DNA from: Pedobacter africanus
GTDB taxonomy: Bacteria > Bacteroidota > Bacteroidia > Sphingobacteriales > Sphingobacteriaceae
DNA length: 64,000 nucleotides
Reading direction: 5' to 3'
NCBI RefSeq assembly: GCF_900176535.1
Contig: NZ_FWXT01000001.1
Span: 2,542,001 to 2,606,000 of the forward strand
Shown here: positions 9,701 to 16,257 of the stretch, piece after piece
How positions within the stretch are numbered: the first letter of the stretch is position 1
Layout: every line of letters starts with the position of its first letter
Program-made: the position numbers and the translations under genes
The notes under the pieces: generated by a model
Databases searched by the model: none
Seen by the model: the letters and a program-made list of their open reading frames with translations, nothing else
What the model was told of the DNA's origin: nothing

Positions 9701-10071
9701 GAAACGACTATTTTTCCATATTCAGAATGGTGGTTCAGTTCGTTTAAAACCTCTGCCCGGGCCAGTACGTTGGCCGTATCTACCTGTGTAAAATCAAATG
9801 CTTTACGGAAGGACGAAGGGAAAAGCAAAACCTCTTTATCGAGAATACTTTCCAGATCGGCCAGGAAATAGGAAGCTTCTTCCCTATCGGGAAGAACAAA
9901 TAACTGGGGCTTATGCAACAGGAAATAGGAAGCTACTGCAATTGTTGCATCGGCAGATCCTACCAGCCCCTTTAACTGGATCTTGGAATTTTTACCGGCG
10001 TTAAGAGCCTTTGCCAATGCTACAATACGCTCATCTGTTTTGTACTTATTGATCAGTTCGCGAATGTTCAC
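6730..10071 (-). CDS. mfd: Transcription-repair coupling factor Mfd
   Basis: Displaces RNA polymerase stalled at DNA lesions and recruits UvrA; 1113 residues, close to the usual 1100-1150. Domains in order: UvrB-like N-terminus (about 1-340), RNA-polymerase-interaction domain starting LKPGDFVTHIDHGIGKYAG (about 437-455), superfamily 2 helicase with Walker A GDVGFGKTE (about 588-596), DEEQKFG Walker B (about 688), TATPIPRTL, and the second RecA fold ending in QMRGRVGRS; the TRCF C-terminal domain follows. The start codon is GTG (CAC on the plus strand at 10069-10071) giving MNIRELINKYK. A perfect TACCTTTG -7 box ends only 5 bases before it, so the mRNA may be leaderless. Confidence 0.96.
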   Translation of the reverse strand: MNIRELINKYKTDERIVALAKALNAGKNSKIQLKGLVGSADATIAVASYFLLHKPQLFVLPDREEASYFLADLESILDKEVLLFPSSFRKAFDFTQVDTANVLARAEVLNELNHHSEYGKIVVSYPEAIAEKVIDRNILEKNTLEISLNARLGIDFINEFLIDYDFNRTDFVYEPGQFSIRGGIVDIFSFSHDLPYRIEFFGDIVESIRTFEIESQLSVEDVKTLTIIPNVQSRYLTENNISILDYIEKDTQLWFKDIEFTLDIVKGGYKKAVELWKALPAKEKQENQDWIDPKFAFTDEKMMGDMFHDFPLVEFGKQFFYKTEHVFQFETKPQPSFNKDFSLLIHNLKENEKQNIHNFIFSASTKQTERLYAILDDIDKTAKFTPVNIPLREGFVDGQQKLAFYTDHQIFDRFYKYKLKRGYQRSQAITLKELRDLKPGDFVTHIDHGIGKYAGLEKVEVNGKTQEMIRLVYADNDLLYVNINSLNRIAKYSGKDGTAPKMNKLGTEAWDKLKKTTKKKVKDIARDLIKLYALRKSQVGTAFSPDGYLETELEASFIYEDTPDQEKATNDVKKDMEAPHPMDRLVCGDVGFGKTEIAIRAAFKAVANGKQAAVLVPTTILALQHFKTFSGRLKDFPCTVDYVNRFKTSKQVKDTLAKVAEGKIDIIIGTHRLLSKDVKFKDLGIMIIDEEQKFGVSSKEKLRALRVNVDTLTLTATPIPRTLHFSLMGARDLSIISTPPPNRQAVNTELHVFNDKLIQEAVQFELDRGGQVFFIHNRVNDLPQLGGLIKTLVPKARIGIAHGQLEGDALEDVMLDFINGEKDVLVATTIIEAGLDIPNANTIIINHAHMFGLSDLHQMRGRVGRSNKKAFCYLLSPPLSTLTSEARKRLSAIEEFSDLGSGFNIAMRDLDIRGSGNLLGAEQSGFIAEIGFEMYHKILDEAIQELKTDEFKDLFKDEPQRPFVNFTQVDTDLELYIPDDYVTNITERYNLYTELSKIENEAQLKAFELSLKDRFGPVPGPVKTMLNVLRLQWVAKKLAFEKLSFKKGVLRGYFITDKRSAFFDSTMFNKILHFAQIHPRLCNLKEVKDSLRIAFDNLNTVDEAVEMLEMVVN

Positions 10072-10075
10072 CTTA

Positions 10076-10083
10076 CAAAGGTA
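10076..10083 (-). promoter_or_regulatory. -7 box adjacent to mfd start
   Basis: Minus-strand TACCTTTG, a perfect TAnnTTTG match, with its last base 5 positions before the GTG start of mfd. If transcription starts about 4-6 bases past the box, the message would have no leader. A -33 box is not seen at the normal spacing. Confidence 0.45.
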
Positions 10084-10240
10084 GGATTTATGGCGGGTTT
10101 TGGATGTAACAAAGTTTCAACCTGTTGATCTAAAGGAAAAAAGGACTTGAAAACTATTGAAATGCTGAAATGAAAGAACTCAGGTTACTGCAGATTGTTT
10201 ATATTTAGCCCTTCTGCGGCATTTGCAGTGGTTAATTGAA

Positions 10241-10555
10241 ATGAAAAGAATAAAGCGCATACCTTTTGAGCTGATCTTCTGGACCACAGCTTTAATCCTG
10301 CTGGCCCTGGCAAAGCCCCATGTGCATGTTACGGAGCAGCACTTTACGCTTTGTCCGCTGGCCAATATGGGCTTCGGCTGGTGCCCCGGATGTGGCATCG
10401 GGCGCTCTATAACACAATTGCTGCATGGAAACCTTGCCGCGAGTTTTAAATATCACTGGTTTGGTTTGCCTGCCTTGATGATCATTTGCTGGAGAATAGT
10501 GGTTTTGACCAGGATAAGTTTGAAAAATAATAAGCTATTAAATTTAAAATATTAA
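10241..10555 (+). CDS. DUF2752 family membrane protein
   Basis: About 104 residues with the DUF2752 signature: a first membrane segment (about residues 9-24), then CPLANMGFGWCPGCGIGRS with the conserved cysteine pair and glycines, HGN, and a second membrane segment. The ATG at 10241 (MKRIKRIPFEL) is preferred to a TTG six codons upstream because it gives a normal positive-inside N-terminus. The function of DUF2752 is not known. Its stop codon overlaps the Shine-Dalgarno-like sequence of the TM2-domain gene that follows, a pairing common in Bacteroidota, so the two are likely co-expressed. Confidence 0.82.
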   Translation: MKRIKRIPFELIFWTTALILLALAKPHVHVTEQHFTLCPLANMGFGWCPGCGIGRSITQLLHGNLAASFKYHWFGLPALMIICWRIVVLTRISLKNNKLLNLKY

Positions 10556-10560
10556 GGAGG
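10554..10560 (+). promoter_or_regulatory. Strong Shine-Dalgarno sequence before the TM2 gene
   Basis: AAGGAGG ends 8 bases before the ATG at 10569, a textbook ribosome binding site. It stands out because almost no other gene in the window has one, in line with the known poor use of Shine-Dalgarno pairing in Bacteroidota. Confidence 0.7.
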
Positions 10561-10568
10561 AAAAAGAG

Positions 10569-10928
10569 ATGTTTGATTCACCGTTTATGTCGCTTCCAGG
10601 TATTACGCCACAGGAATATTCGTATTTGCAGAGTGCAACTACCGGATTTAGCGAGCAGCAGTTGCGCGGATTTTTAATGATTTACAGCAGTAAAAGAAGG
10701 AACCCTGACGATATGATCCTGTACTGTATACTTGGTTTTTTTGTACCTGGTTTGCCCCGGTTTTTGGTTAACCAGATTGGTATGGGTATTTTGTATTTTT
10801 TTACAGTTGGGCTTTGTTTTATCGGGACCATTATCGACCTCATCAATCACAAAAGCCTGGCCTACGAGTACAACCAGCGTATGGTTTTTGAAAGCCTGCA
10901 AATGGTAAAAATGGGCAATTTACAGTAA
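10569..10928 (+). CDS. TM2 domain-containing protein
   Basis: A 119-residue protein with a soluble N-terminal half (about 1-52) and a TM2 domain: two membrane segments (YCILGFFVPGLPRFLVNQ and IGMGILYFFTVGLCFIGTIIDL) joined by the usual short Gly-rich turn. The TM2 family is widespread and of unknown activity. It lies 13 bases after the DUF2752 gene with a strong ribosome binding site and 27 bases before the Nif3-like gene, which has its own weak -7 box. Family call is good. Confidence 0.85.
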   Translation: MFDSPFMSLPGITPQEYSYLQSATTGFSEQQLRGFLMIYSSKRRNPDDMILYCILGFFVPGLPRFLVNQIGMGILYFFTVGLCFIGTIIDLINHKSLAYEYNQRMVFESLQMVKMGNLQ

Positions 10929-10955
10929 TTAAAATCTGTCGTATATTTACAGGAT

Positions 10956-12053
10956 ATGAGGTTATCTGTCTTAATAAAGCACCTGGAAGCATTTGCGCCT
11001 TTGAACTATCAGGAGGATTATGACAATTCGGGACTGATTGTGGGCCATCCGGATCAGGAAATCCTGGGGGCCCTGGTTGCACTGGATTGTATTGAAAGTG
11101 TGGTTGATGAGGCCATTTTGCATGGTTGTAACCTGGTGATTACACATCACCCCATAGTTTTTAAAGGGCTGAAAAGTTTTACCGGGAAAAACTATGTGGA
11201 AAGAGTGGTATTAAAGGCGATAAAAAATGACATCGCATTATATGCCATTCATACCAATCTGGACCATGTTGAAGCTGGAGTAAACAGGGTTATTGCGGAA
11301 CGGCTGGGCCTGAAGAACACTAAAGTACTGAGCCCGAAAGGATCCATTTTAAAAAAACTGGTTACTTTTTGTCCGGTAGCGCAGGCAGATGTATTGAGGG
11401 ATGCTTTGTTTAAATCCGGGGCAGGAGACATTTCCAATTACAGTGAATGCAGTTTTAACGCCGAAGGCTTTGGCACTTTTAAGGGTGGGGAAAATACCGA
11501 TCCTTTTGTGGGCGAAAAAGGCTTACAGCACCAGGAACCTGAGATCAGGATAGAAACCGTTTTTAAAGTACAGGACGAACGCCGGGTATTGCTGGCCTTG
11601 TTTGAACATCACCCTTATGAAGAGGTGGCCTACGATATTTATCCTTTGGACAACAAGCTCCAGTCTGCCGGGGCCGGAATGATTGGCTGGCTGGATGAAC
11701 CCCTTGAAGGCACTGAATTTTTGAAAACGGTAAAAAACCGTATGGATGCTGTAGTGATACGGCACACGCGACTGTTGCCCAAGAAGATCAGAAAGGTGGC
11801 TGTTTGTGGCGGTTCGGGTAGCTTTTTGCTTAAAGAGGCCGTAGCAGCGGGGGCTGATGCATTTGTTACGGCCGATTTTAAATACCATGAGTTTTTTGAT
11901 GCAGATGAAAAACTGGTGATTGCAGATATCGGACACTTTGAAAGTGAACAATTTACATCTGATTTGTTGATAGATATTATTCAAGAAAAATTTCCTAACT
12001 TTGCAATCCGTTTAACGGAGCATAATACAAACCCCATAAATTATTTCATTTAA
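10956..12053 (+). CDS. Nif3-like dinuclear metal centre protein
   Basis: A 365-residue member of the Nif3/YbgI family, which forms toroidal hexamers with two metal ions per subunit. Metal-binding motifs are ITHHPIVFKGLK (about residue 68), THLD-like HTNLDHVEAGVN (about 107) and GHFESEQ near the C-terminus. The middle third (about 130-260) is the CutA/PII-like insertion found in longer family members. The family has been annotated as GTP cyclohydrolase I type 2, but that activity is not supported for most members, so I leave the role open. The stop overlaps the next start by one base (TAATG), implying coupling with the zinc-ribbon protein, an arrangement common in bacteria. Confidence 0.9.
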   Translation: MRLSVLIKHLEAFAPLNYQEDYDNSGLIVGHPDQEILGALVALDCIESVVDEAILHGCNLVITHHPIVFKGLKSFTGKNYVERVVLKAIKNDIALYAIHTNLDHVEAGVNRVIAERLGLKNTKVLSPKGSILKKLVTFCPVAQADVLRDALFKSGAGDISNYSECSFNAEGFGTFKGGENTDPFVGEKGLQHQEPEIRIETVFKVQDERRVLLALFEHHPYEEVAYDIYPLDNKLQSAGAGMIGWLDEPLEGTEFLKTVKNRMDAVVIRHTRLLPKKIRKVAVCGGSGSFLLKEAVAAGADAFVTADFKYHEFFDADEKLVIADIGHFESEQFTSDLLIDIIQEKFPNFAIRLTEHNTNPINYFI

Positions 12054-12796
12054 TGGAACAAACTGTAGAGCAAAAGCTAAAAGCTTTATACGAATTACAA
12101 ACCCTGCATACCAAAATTGATAAAATACGTCAGATAAGAGGTGAACTGCCAATGGAAGTTGCCGATTTAGAGGATGAGGTAGCCGGATTGGAAACACGTA
12201 TACAAAAATTCAAAGGCGAATTGGATGATACTGAAGATGCCATTGTAACGCGCAAAAATATGATCAAGGAAGCCCAGAACCTGATCAAGAAATATGAGAC
12301 TCAATTGAAGGATGTTAAAAACAACCGGGAGTATGATGCCCTTACCAAAGAGGTAGAGATACAAACACTTGAGATCCAGGTTTGTGAGAAGAAGATCAGA
12401 GAGTTTGGATTTGAAATTACCCAGAAGACTGAGGTTTATGATAAGGCCCTTGCCGATCTGGAATCAAGAAAAAAAGATCTTGAGATCAAGAAGGGAGAAC
12501 TGGAAACGATTACGGCAGAAACAGAAAAGGACGAACAGACTTTGTTGAAAAAAGCAGAAAAAGCGGAAACTCAGATAGAGGATCGGCTTTTGGTGGCCTA
12601 TAACAGGTTGAGGGGAAATGCAAATAATGGTTTGGCAGTTGTAACGATTGATCGTGATTCCTGCTCTGGCTGTTTCAACCAGATCCCGCCTCAACGCCAA
12701 CTGGATATCCGTCAGCGCAAAAAAATTATTGTTTGTGAGCACTGCGGAAGAATCCTGGTGGACGAGGCGCTTACCCAGGAAGTGGTTCCTGCTTAA
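12053..12796 (+). CDS. Coiled-coil C4 zinc-ribbon protein
   Basis: A 247-residue protein with a long antiparallel coiled coil (about residues 10-180, rich in Lys/Glu heptads) followed by a C4 zinc ribbon: CSGC at about 202-205 and CEHC about 25 residues later, then GRILVDE. It belongs to the zf-RING_7/CT398-like group found next to Nif3 genes in many bacteria. Roles in translation or secretion have been proposed for members elsewhere, but none can be read from this sequence. It is translationally coupled to the Nif3-like gene and followed by an intrinsic terminator. Confidence 0.85.
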   Translation: MEQTVEQKLKALYELQTLHTKIDKIRQIRGELPMEVADLEDEVAGLETRIQKFKGELDDTEDAIVTRKNMIKEAQNLIKKYETQLKDVKNNREYDALTKEVEIQTLEIQVCEKKIREFGFEITQKTEVYDKALADLESRKKDLEIKKGELETITAETEKDEQTLLKKAEKAETQIEDRLLVAYNRLRGNANNGLAVVTIDRDSCSGCFNQIPPQRQLDIRQRKKIIVCEHCGRILVDEALTQEVVPA

Positions 12797-12814
12797 GGCT
12801 TCCGATAACGATAT

Positions 12815-12846
12815 AAAGGGTCAGAAATTCCATCTGGCCCTTTTTT
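12815..12846 (+). terminator. Intrinsic terminator after the Nif3/zinc-ribbon operon
   Basis: AAGGGTCAGA and TCTGGCCCTT form a 10-bp stem (one G-U pair) around a 7-base loop, followed by a run of T. It ends the operon and lies 80 bases before the TPR gene. Confidence 0.8.
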
Positions 12847-12927
12847 ATGACTAAATTTAAGGATAAGGTAAAACATAGGTGGCCATACCGCGTTATAGTC
12901 CATTTGAATTATAGAAAACAGAACTTT

Positions 12928-14424
12928 ATGCCGCAGATCAAAATATTAAACAGTAAACTTTCTTTAGCCGTTCTTCTGTTGTTTCTGCCTGGCCCTTTAT
13001 TTGCAAAGTTTGATTTCAATGCAAACTGTTTAAAGGCATATCAGCTCGTATTTGAGCTTAAGCTGAATGCGGCAAGGCAAATGATCACTGCAGAGAAGAA
13101 AATGAATCCTGACAATGCTATTGTGCCTTTGCTTGAGAATTATGCTGATTTCTTTCAGCTGCTGACCAGCGACAGCAAAGAGGATTTCAACAGGTTAAAA
13201 GGAAATAAAAGCGCCAGGTTAGATCAGATTTCTGATGACGATGCCAAATCCCCCTATAATTTGTATGCCCAGGCCGAGATCAATTTGCAATGGGCCCTGA
13301 TCAGGGGAAGGTTTGGGGAGCAGTTCAATGCTGCAATGGAAATCAAAAAAGCCAACAGCTACCTGCAGGAAAACGCGAAGAAATTTCCCGCTTTTCATTT
13401 AAATTTGAAAGGGCTGGGGCTGATCAATGCCGTTCTGGGAAGTTTGCCTGATGGTTTTATGAAAAATACGTTATCGACCTTTGGCATCAAGGGCAATACA
13501 AAATCCGGATTGGCGATGATGCAAAAACTGGCAGATGCACTACCTAAATCGACCTATGAGCCTTTTTACGAAGAAGTGATTTTTTATTACTCGTTTGTGC
13601 TTACAGATGTGACGCACAGCGAAAATGCGTATGCTGAGACCATGAAGTATGCTGCACGGATATCCGATGCCAGCCTATTGAAATCGTATCTGAAAGCGTA
13701 TGTAAGTGCAAAAAGGGGACACAATGAAGAAGCAATTAAAACACTGGCAGAGCGGCCTTCAGGGAGCCAGTATCAGGCTTTTCCCTATCTGGATTATTTA
13801 ATGGGTGTTGCCAGGCTGAATAAACTGGATTTTAGTGCCGCTAATTATTTCAATAAGTTTTTACAGGGCAATAAGGGGGTCAGCTATGTTAAGGATAGCT
13901 ACCTGCACCTGGCCTGGATGGAATTGCTGAGCGGTGATGGAAAAGGGTACCAGTTGTATGCGGAAAAAGTGAAGTCGGCAGGCTACACGCTTCATGAGCG
14001 CGATAAACAGGCATTAAGTGAAGTAATGTCGGGCGCACCAAACACAGGCCTGCTTAAAGCACGATTGTTGTTTGATGGCGGCTATTACAGCAAATCCCTT
14101 GAAGTCTTATCAGGAGTTAAAGAAGCAGAACTGGGCCAGCTTAAGGATAAAACGGAATACCATTACCGCCTGGGAAGAAATAATGAGGAGCTTGGTAAAT
14201 TAGATGAAGCGCTGGAGCATTACCAGAAGGCGGTTCAATATGGCAAGGGATTGAAAGCTTACTTTGCAGCCAATTCTGCATTGTTTATGGGAAAGATCTA
14301 TATGAAAAAGAAGAATTTTGGCCAGGCAAAGGCAAGCTTTAATACGGCAATAAACATGAAAGGCCATCAATATGAAAACAGCATTGAAAGCCAGGCACGG
14401 GATAGCTTAAAAAGATTGAACTAA
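12928..14424 (+). CDS. Exported TPR-repeat protein
   Basis: About 498 residues. The ATG at 12928 gives a signal peptide (MPQIKILNSKLSLAVLLLF ending LFAKFD), while an upstream ATG at 12847 adds 27 residues with no signal character. The rest is helical; a tetratricopeptide repeat is clear near the C-terminus (YHYRLGRNNEELGKLDEAL, then a second repeat with AANSALFMGKIYMKKKNF), and weaker helical pairs occupy the middle. No enzyme motif is seen; the likely role is a periplasmic scaffold or binding protein. It is convergent with the KAS III gene: the two stop codons overlap by four bases (14421-14424). Confidence 0.75.
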   Translation: MPQIKILNSKLSLAVLLLFLPGPLFAKFDFNANCLKAYQLVFELKLNAARQMITAEKKMNPDNAIVPLLENYADFFQLLTSDSKEDFNRLKGNKSARLDQISDDDAKSPYNLYAQAEINLQWALIRGRFGEQFNAAMEIKKANSYLQENAKKFPAFHLNLKGLGLINAVLGSLPDGFMKNTLSTFGIKGNTKSGLAMMQKLADALPKSTYEPFYEEVIFYYSFVLTDVTHSENAYAETMKYAARISDASLLKSYLKAYVSAKRGHNEEAIKTLAERPSGSQYQAFPYLDYLMGVARLNKLDFSAANYFNKFLQGNKGVSYVKDSYLHLAWMELLSGDGKGYQLYAEKVKSAGYTLHERDKQALSEVMSGAPNTGLLKARLLFDGGYYSKSLEVLSGVKEAELGQLKDKTEYHYRLGRNNEELGKLDEALEHYQKAVQYGKGLKAYFAANSALFMGKIYMKKKNFGQAKASFNTAINMKGHQYENSIESQARDSLKRLN

Positions 14425-15503
14425 AAACGATAAACAAAGGCATTGATGTGCATACCGGCCCCAACAGAGGCAAATACCGCATATTCTCCCTTATTAATTT
14501 TATAGCCATCTACCTGGCCCTTACGTACAAGGTCTAACAGTGTAGGAATGGTGGCCACAGAACTGTTGCCAAGCCAGGATATGGTCATAGGAACAAGTTT
14601 TTCAGGAACAACATCCAATCCATATAGCTTAAATACACGTTTCATTATGGCATTGTCCATTTTTCCGTTTGCCTGATGTATGAAAACGGTTTTGATATCC
14701 GTGATGTCGATGTTCGCTTTGTCAATGGCCATTTTGACTACAAGGGGGACATTTGTTACAGCGAACTCATAAAGCTTCCGGCCATTCATTTTCAGATAGG
14801 CATTGCCATTACATTCTCCCGGGTTATTGCTCTTGCCCATGGTTAGCAAAGAAGCATAGTTTACGGCATAGGTTTGGGTTTTGTGGGCAATAATTCCGGT
14901 TGGGCCCTCACTGTCAAGCGCTTCAAAAATTACGGCAGCAGCCCCATCCGAGAAGATCATACTGTCACGGTCGTGCGGGTCTGTAATTCTGGATAGTGTC
15001 TCGGCTCCGATCACCATTACCCGTTTGGCATCTCCGCTGCGAATGAGGTAATTTGCCTGAATGGCACCCTGTACCCAACCTGGACAACCAAAGATGAGAT
15101 CGTAGGCTACGCAATCAGGATTTTCGATCTGAAGTGTTTGTTTGACTTTGGCCGCCAGAGAAGGAAGTATGTCCATCCGGTTGCTTCCGGCCTTTACGTC
15201 CCCAAAATTGTGGCAGCAAATGATATGGTCGAGCGTTTCTTTGTCCAGCCCGGCATCATCAATAGCCCGCTTTGCAGCTATGGCACCGATATCACTGTTT
15301 ACAATGTCGTCATCCACATATCTCCGCTCCAGTATTTCCGTAATCTCTGCGAACTTATTGATGACCTCTGTCATATCTTTTTCCAGCGCTACCCCATTGT
15401 CGTAGAATGTGGCATTTAAAAAGGAATCTCCGGATATTATATTTTCAGGAATATAACTCCCTGTACCTGTGATAACAGAGTGTATAGTTGTTTTTACGCT
15501 CAT
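14421..15503 (-). CDS. 3-oxoacyl-ACP synthase III family protein
   Basis: A 360-residue thiolase-fold ketosynthase of the KAS III (FabH) type. The Cys-His-Asn triad is intact: cysteine 140 in LIFGCPGWVQG, histidine in VFIHQANGKMD, and asparagine in SWLGNSSVATIP. The glycine-rich SDGAAAVIFEA segment is also present. FabH starts fatty-acid chains from acetyl-CoA and malonyl-ACP, but this gene is not in a fab cluster, has an N-terminal insertion around residues 25-60, and the active-site cysteine sits in a GCPGW context rather than the ACAGF of classical FabH; it may make another acyl product. Alone, between a convergent TPR gene and the LUD gene. Confidence 0.85.
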   Translation of the reverse strand: MSVKTTIHSVITGTGSYIPENIISGDSFLNATFYDNGVALEKDMTEVINKFAEITEILERRYVDDDIVNSDIGAIAAKRAIDDAGLDKETLDHIICCHNFGDVKAGSNRMDILPSLAAKVKQTLQIENPDCVAYDLIFGCPGWVQGAIQANYLIRSGDAKRVMVIGAETLSRITDPHDRDSMIFSDGAAAVIFEALDSEGPTGIIAHKTQTYAVNYASLLTMGKSNNPGECNGNAYLKMNGRKLYEFAVTNVPLVVKMAIDKANIDITDIKTVFIHQANGKMDNAIMKRVFKLYGLDVVPEKLVPMTISWLGNSSVATIPTLLDLVRKGQVDGYKINKGEYAVFASVGAGMHINAFVYRF

Positions 15504-15558
15504 TTTGAACCGTATACCATTTTAGTGTACAGTATAAAACTAGGATTTATTTATTACA

Positions 15559-16203
15559 TTAAGAAAAATCGTCGATTAAAAATACAAATAATTCTTTAGG
15601 GCCGTGTGCCCCGAGGACTAAAGTTTTCTCTATATCGGCTGTTCTGCTTGGGCCGGTGATGGTGCTGATCATAGAAGGGATCTGTGCACCATATTTATCG
15701 CGGATGAGCTTAAATGCATCTTTAAGGTCCATGACCATCTGCCCGCTTCGCGCGATCACAATATGGTGGTGTGGGTATATGCTCAGTCTTCTGCCTGCTG
15801 CATTTTGATTAGAGAGCATTACAGAGCCGTTGCGGGCAATTAGAGCTTCGCACATGGTTATGCCCACTTCGGCCATTTCGAAGTCTTTATCGGTCTGATA
15901 AAAGGGAAATTCATAGGTTGAAAGGAGCTCCTGAAGTTCGGGTTCCCAGCAGTATATTTTCCTCCAGTTAAATTTTTCGGCCAGATGAAGAATGTTCTCA
16001 ATGAACTCTATTCCGTTTTCGCAATAAATGAAATTTCCGGAAACAGCGGTGAGCTGTTCTGCAAATAAAACTTCGGGGTATTCAGTACACTCTGTGTAGA
16101 GAGGAGTGTCTTCTAAATTGGGATAAGGGTTATCTCTTCTTTCCAGAAGGGCTTTTCTTATCTTTTTCAGCATCAACTCTTTTGAAGAAATGTTTTCCTG
16201 CAT
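15559..16203 (-). CDS. LUD domain protein (LutC/YkgG-like)
   Basis: A 214-residue LUD (DUF162) protein. Family features: GITMCEALIARNGSVML in the middle, then SIYPHHHIVIA, and the C-terminal STITGPSRTADIEKTLVLGAHGP. LutC of this family is part of the lactate oxidation complex LutABC, but no lutA or lutB is nearby, so that role is unlikely to be complete here. In Bacteroidota this gene regularly follows rsfS-ftsH, as it does here, 54 bases after ftsH with a GC-rich hairpin between. Function in this setting is unknown. Confidence 0.85.
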   Translation of the reverse strand: MQENISSKELMLKKIRKALLERRDNPYPNLEDTPLYTECTEYPEVLFAEQLTAVSGNFIYCENGIEFIENILHLAEKFNWRKIYCWEPELQELLSTYEFPFYQTDKDFEMAEVGITMCEALIARNGSVMLSNQNAAGRRLSIYPHHHIVIARSGQMVMDLKDAFKLIRDKYGAQIPSMISTITGPSRTADIEKTLVLGAHGPKELFVFLIDDFS

Positions 16204-16216
16204 AGGTAATGGATTT

Positions 16217-16242
16217 GCTGCCGGCCATTAGGGACCGGCAGC
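16217..16242 (-). other. GC-rich intercistronic hairpin between ftsH and LUD gene
   Basis: GCTGCCGG and CCGGCAGC form a perfect 8-bp stem around a 10-base loop, 13 bases upstream of the LUD start and 15 after the ftsH stop. There is no T run, so it is more likely an mRNA stability or translation element than a terminator. Confidence 0.5.
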
Positions 16243-16257
16243 CCCATAAATATTTGA

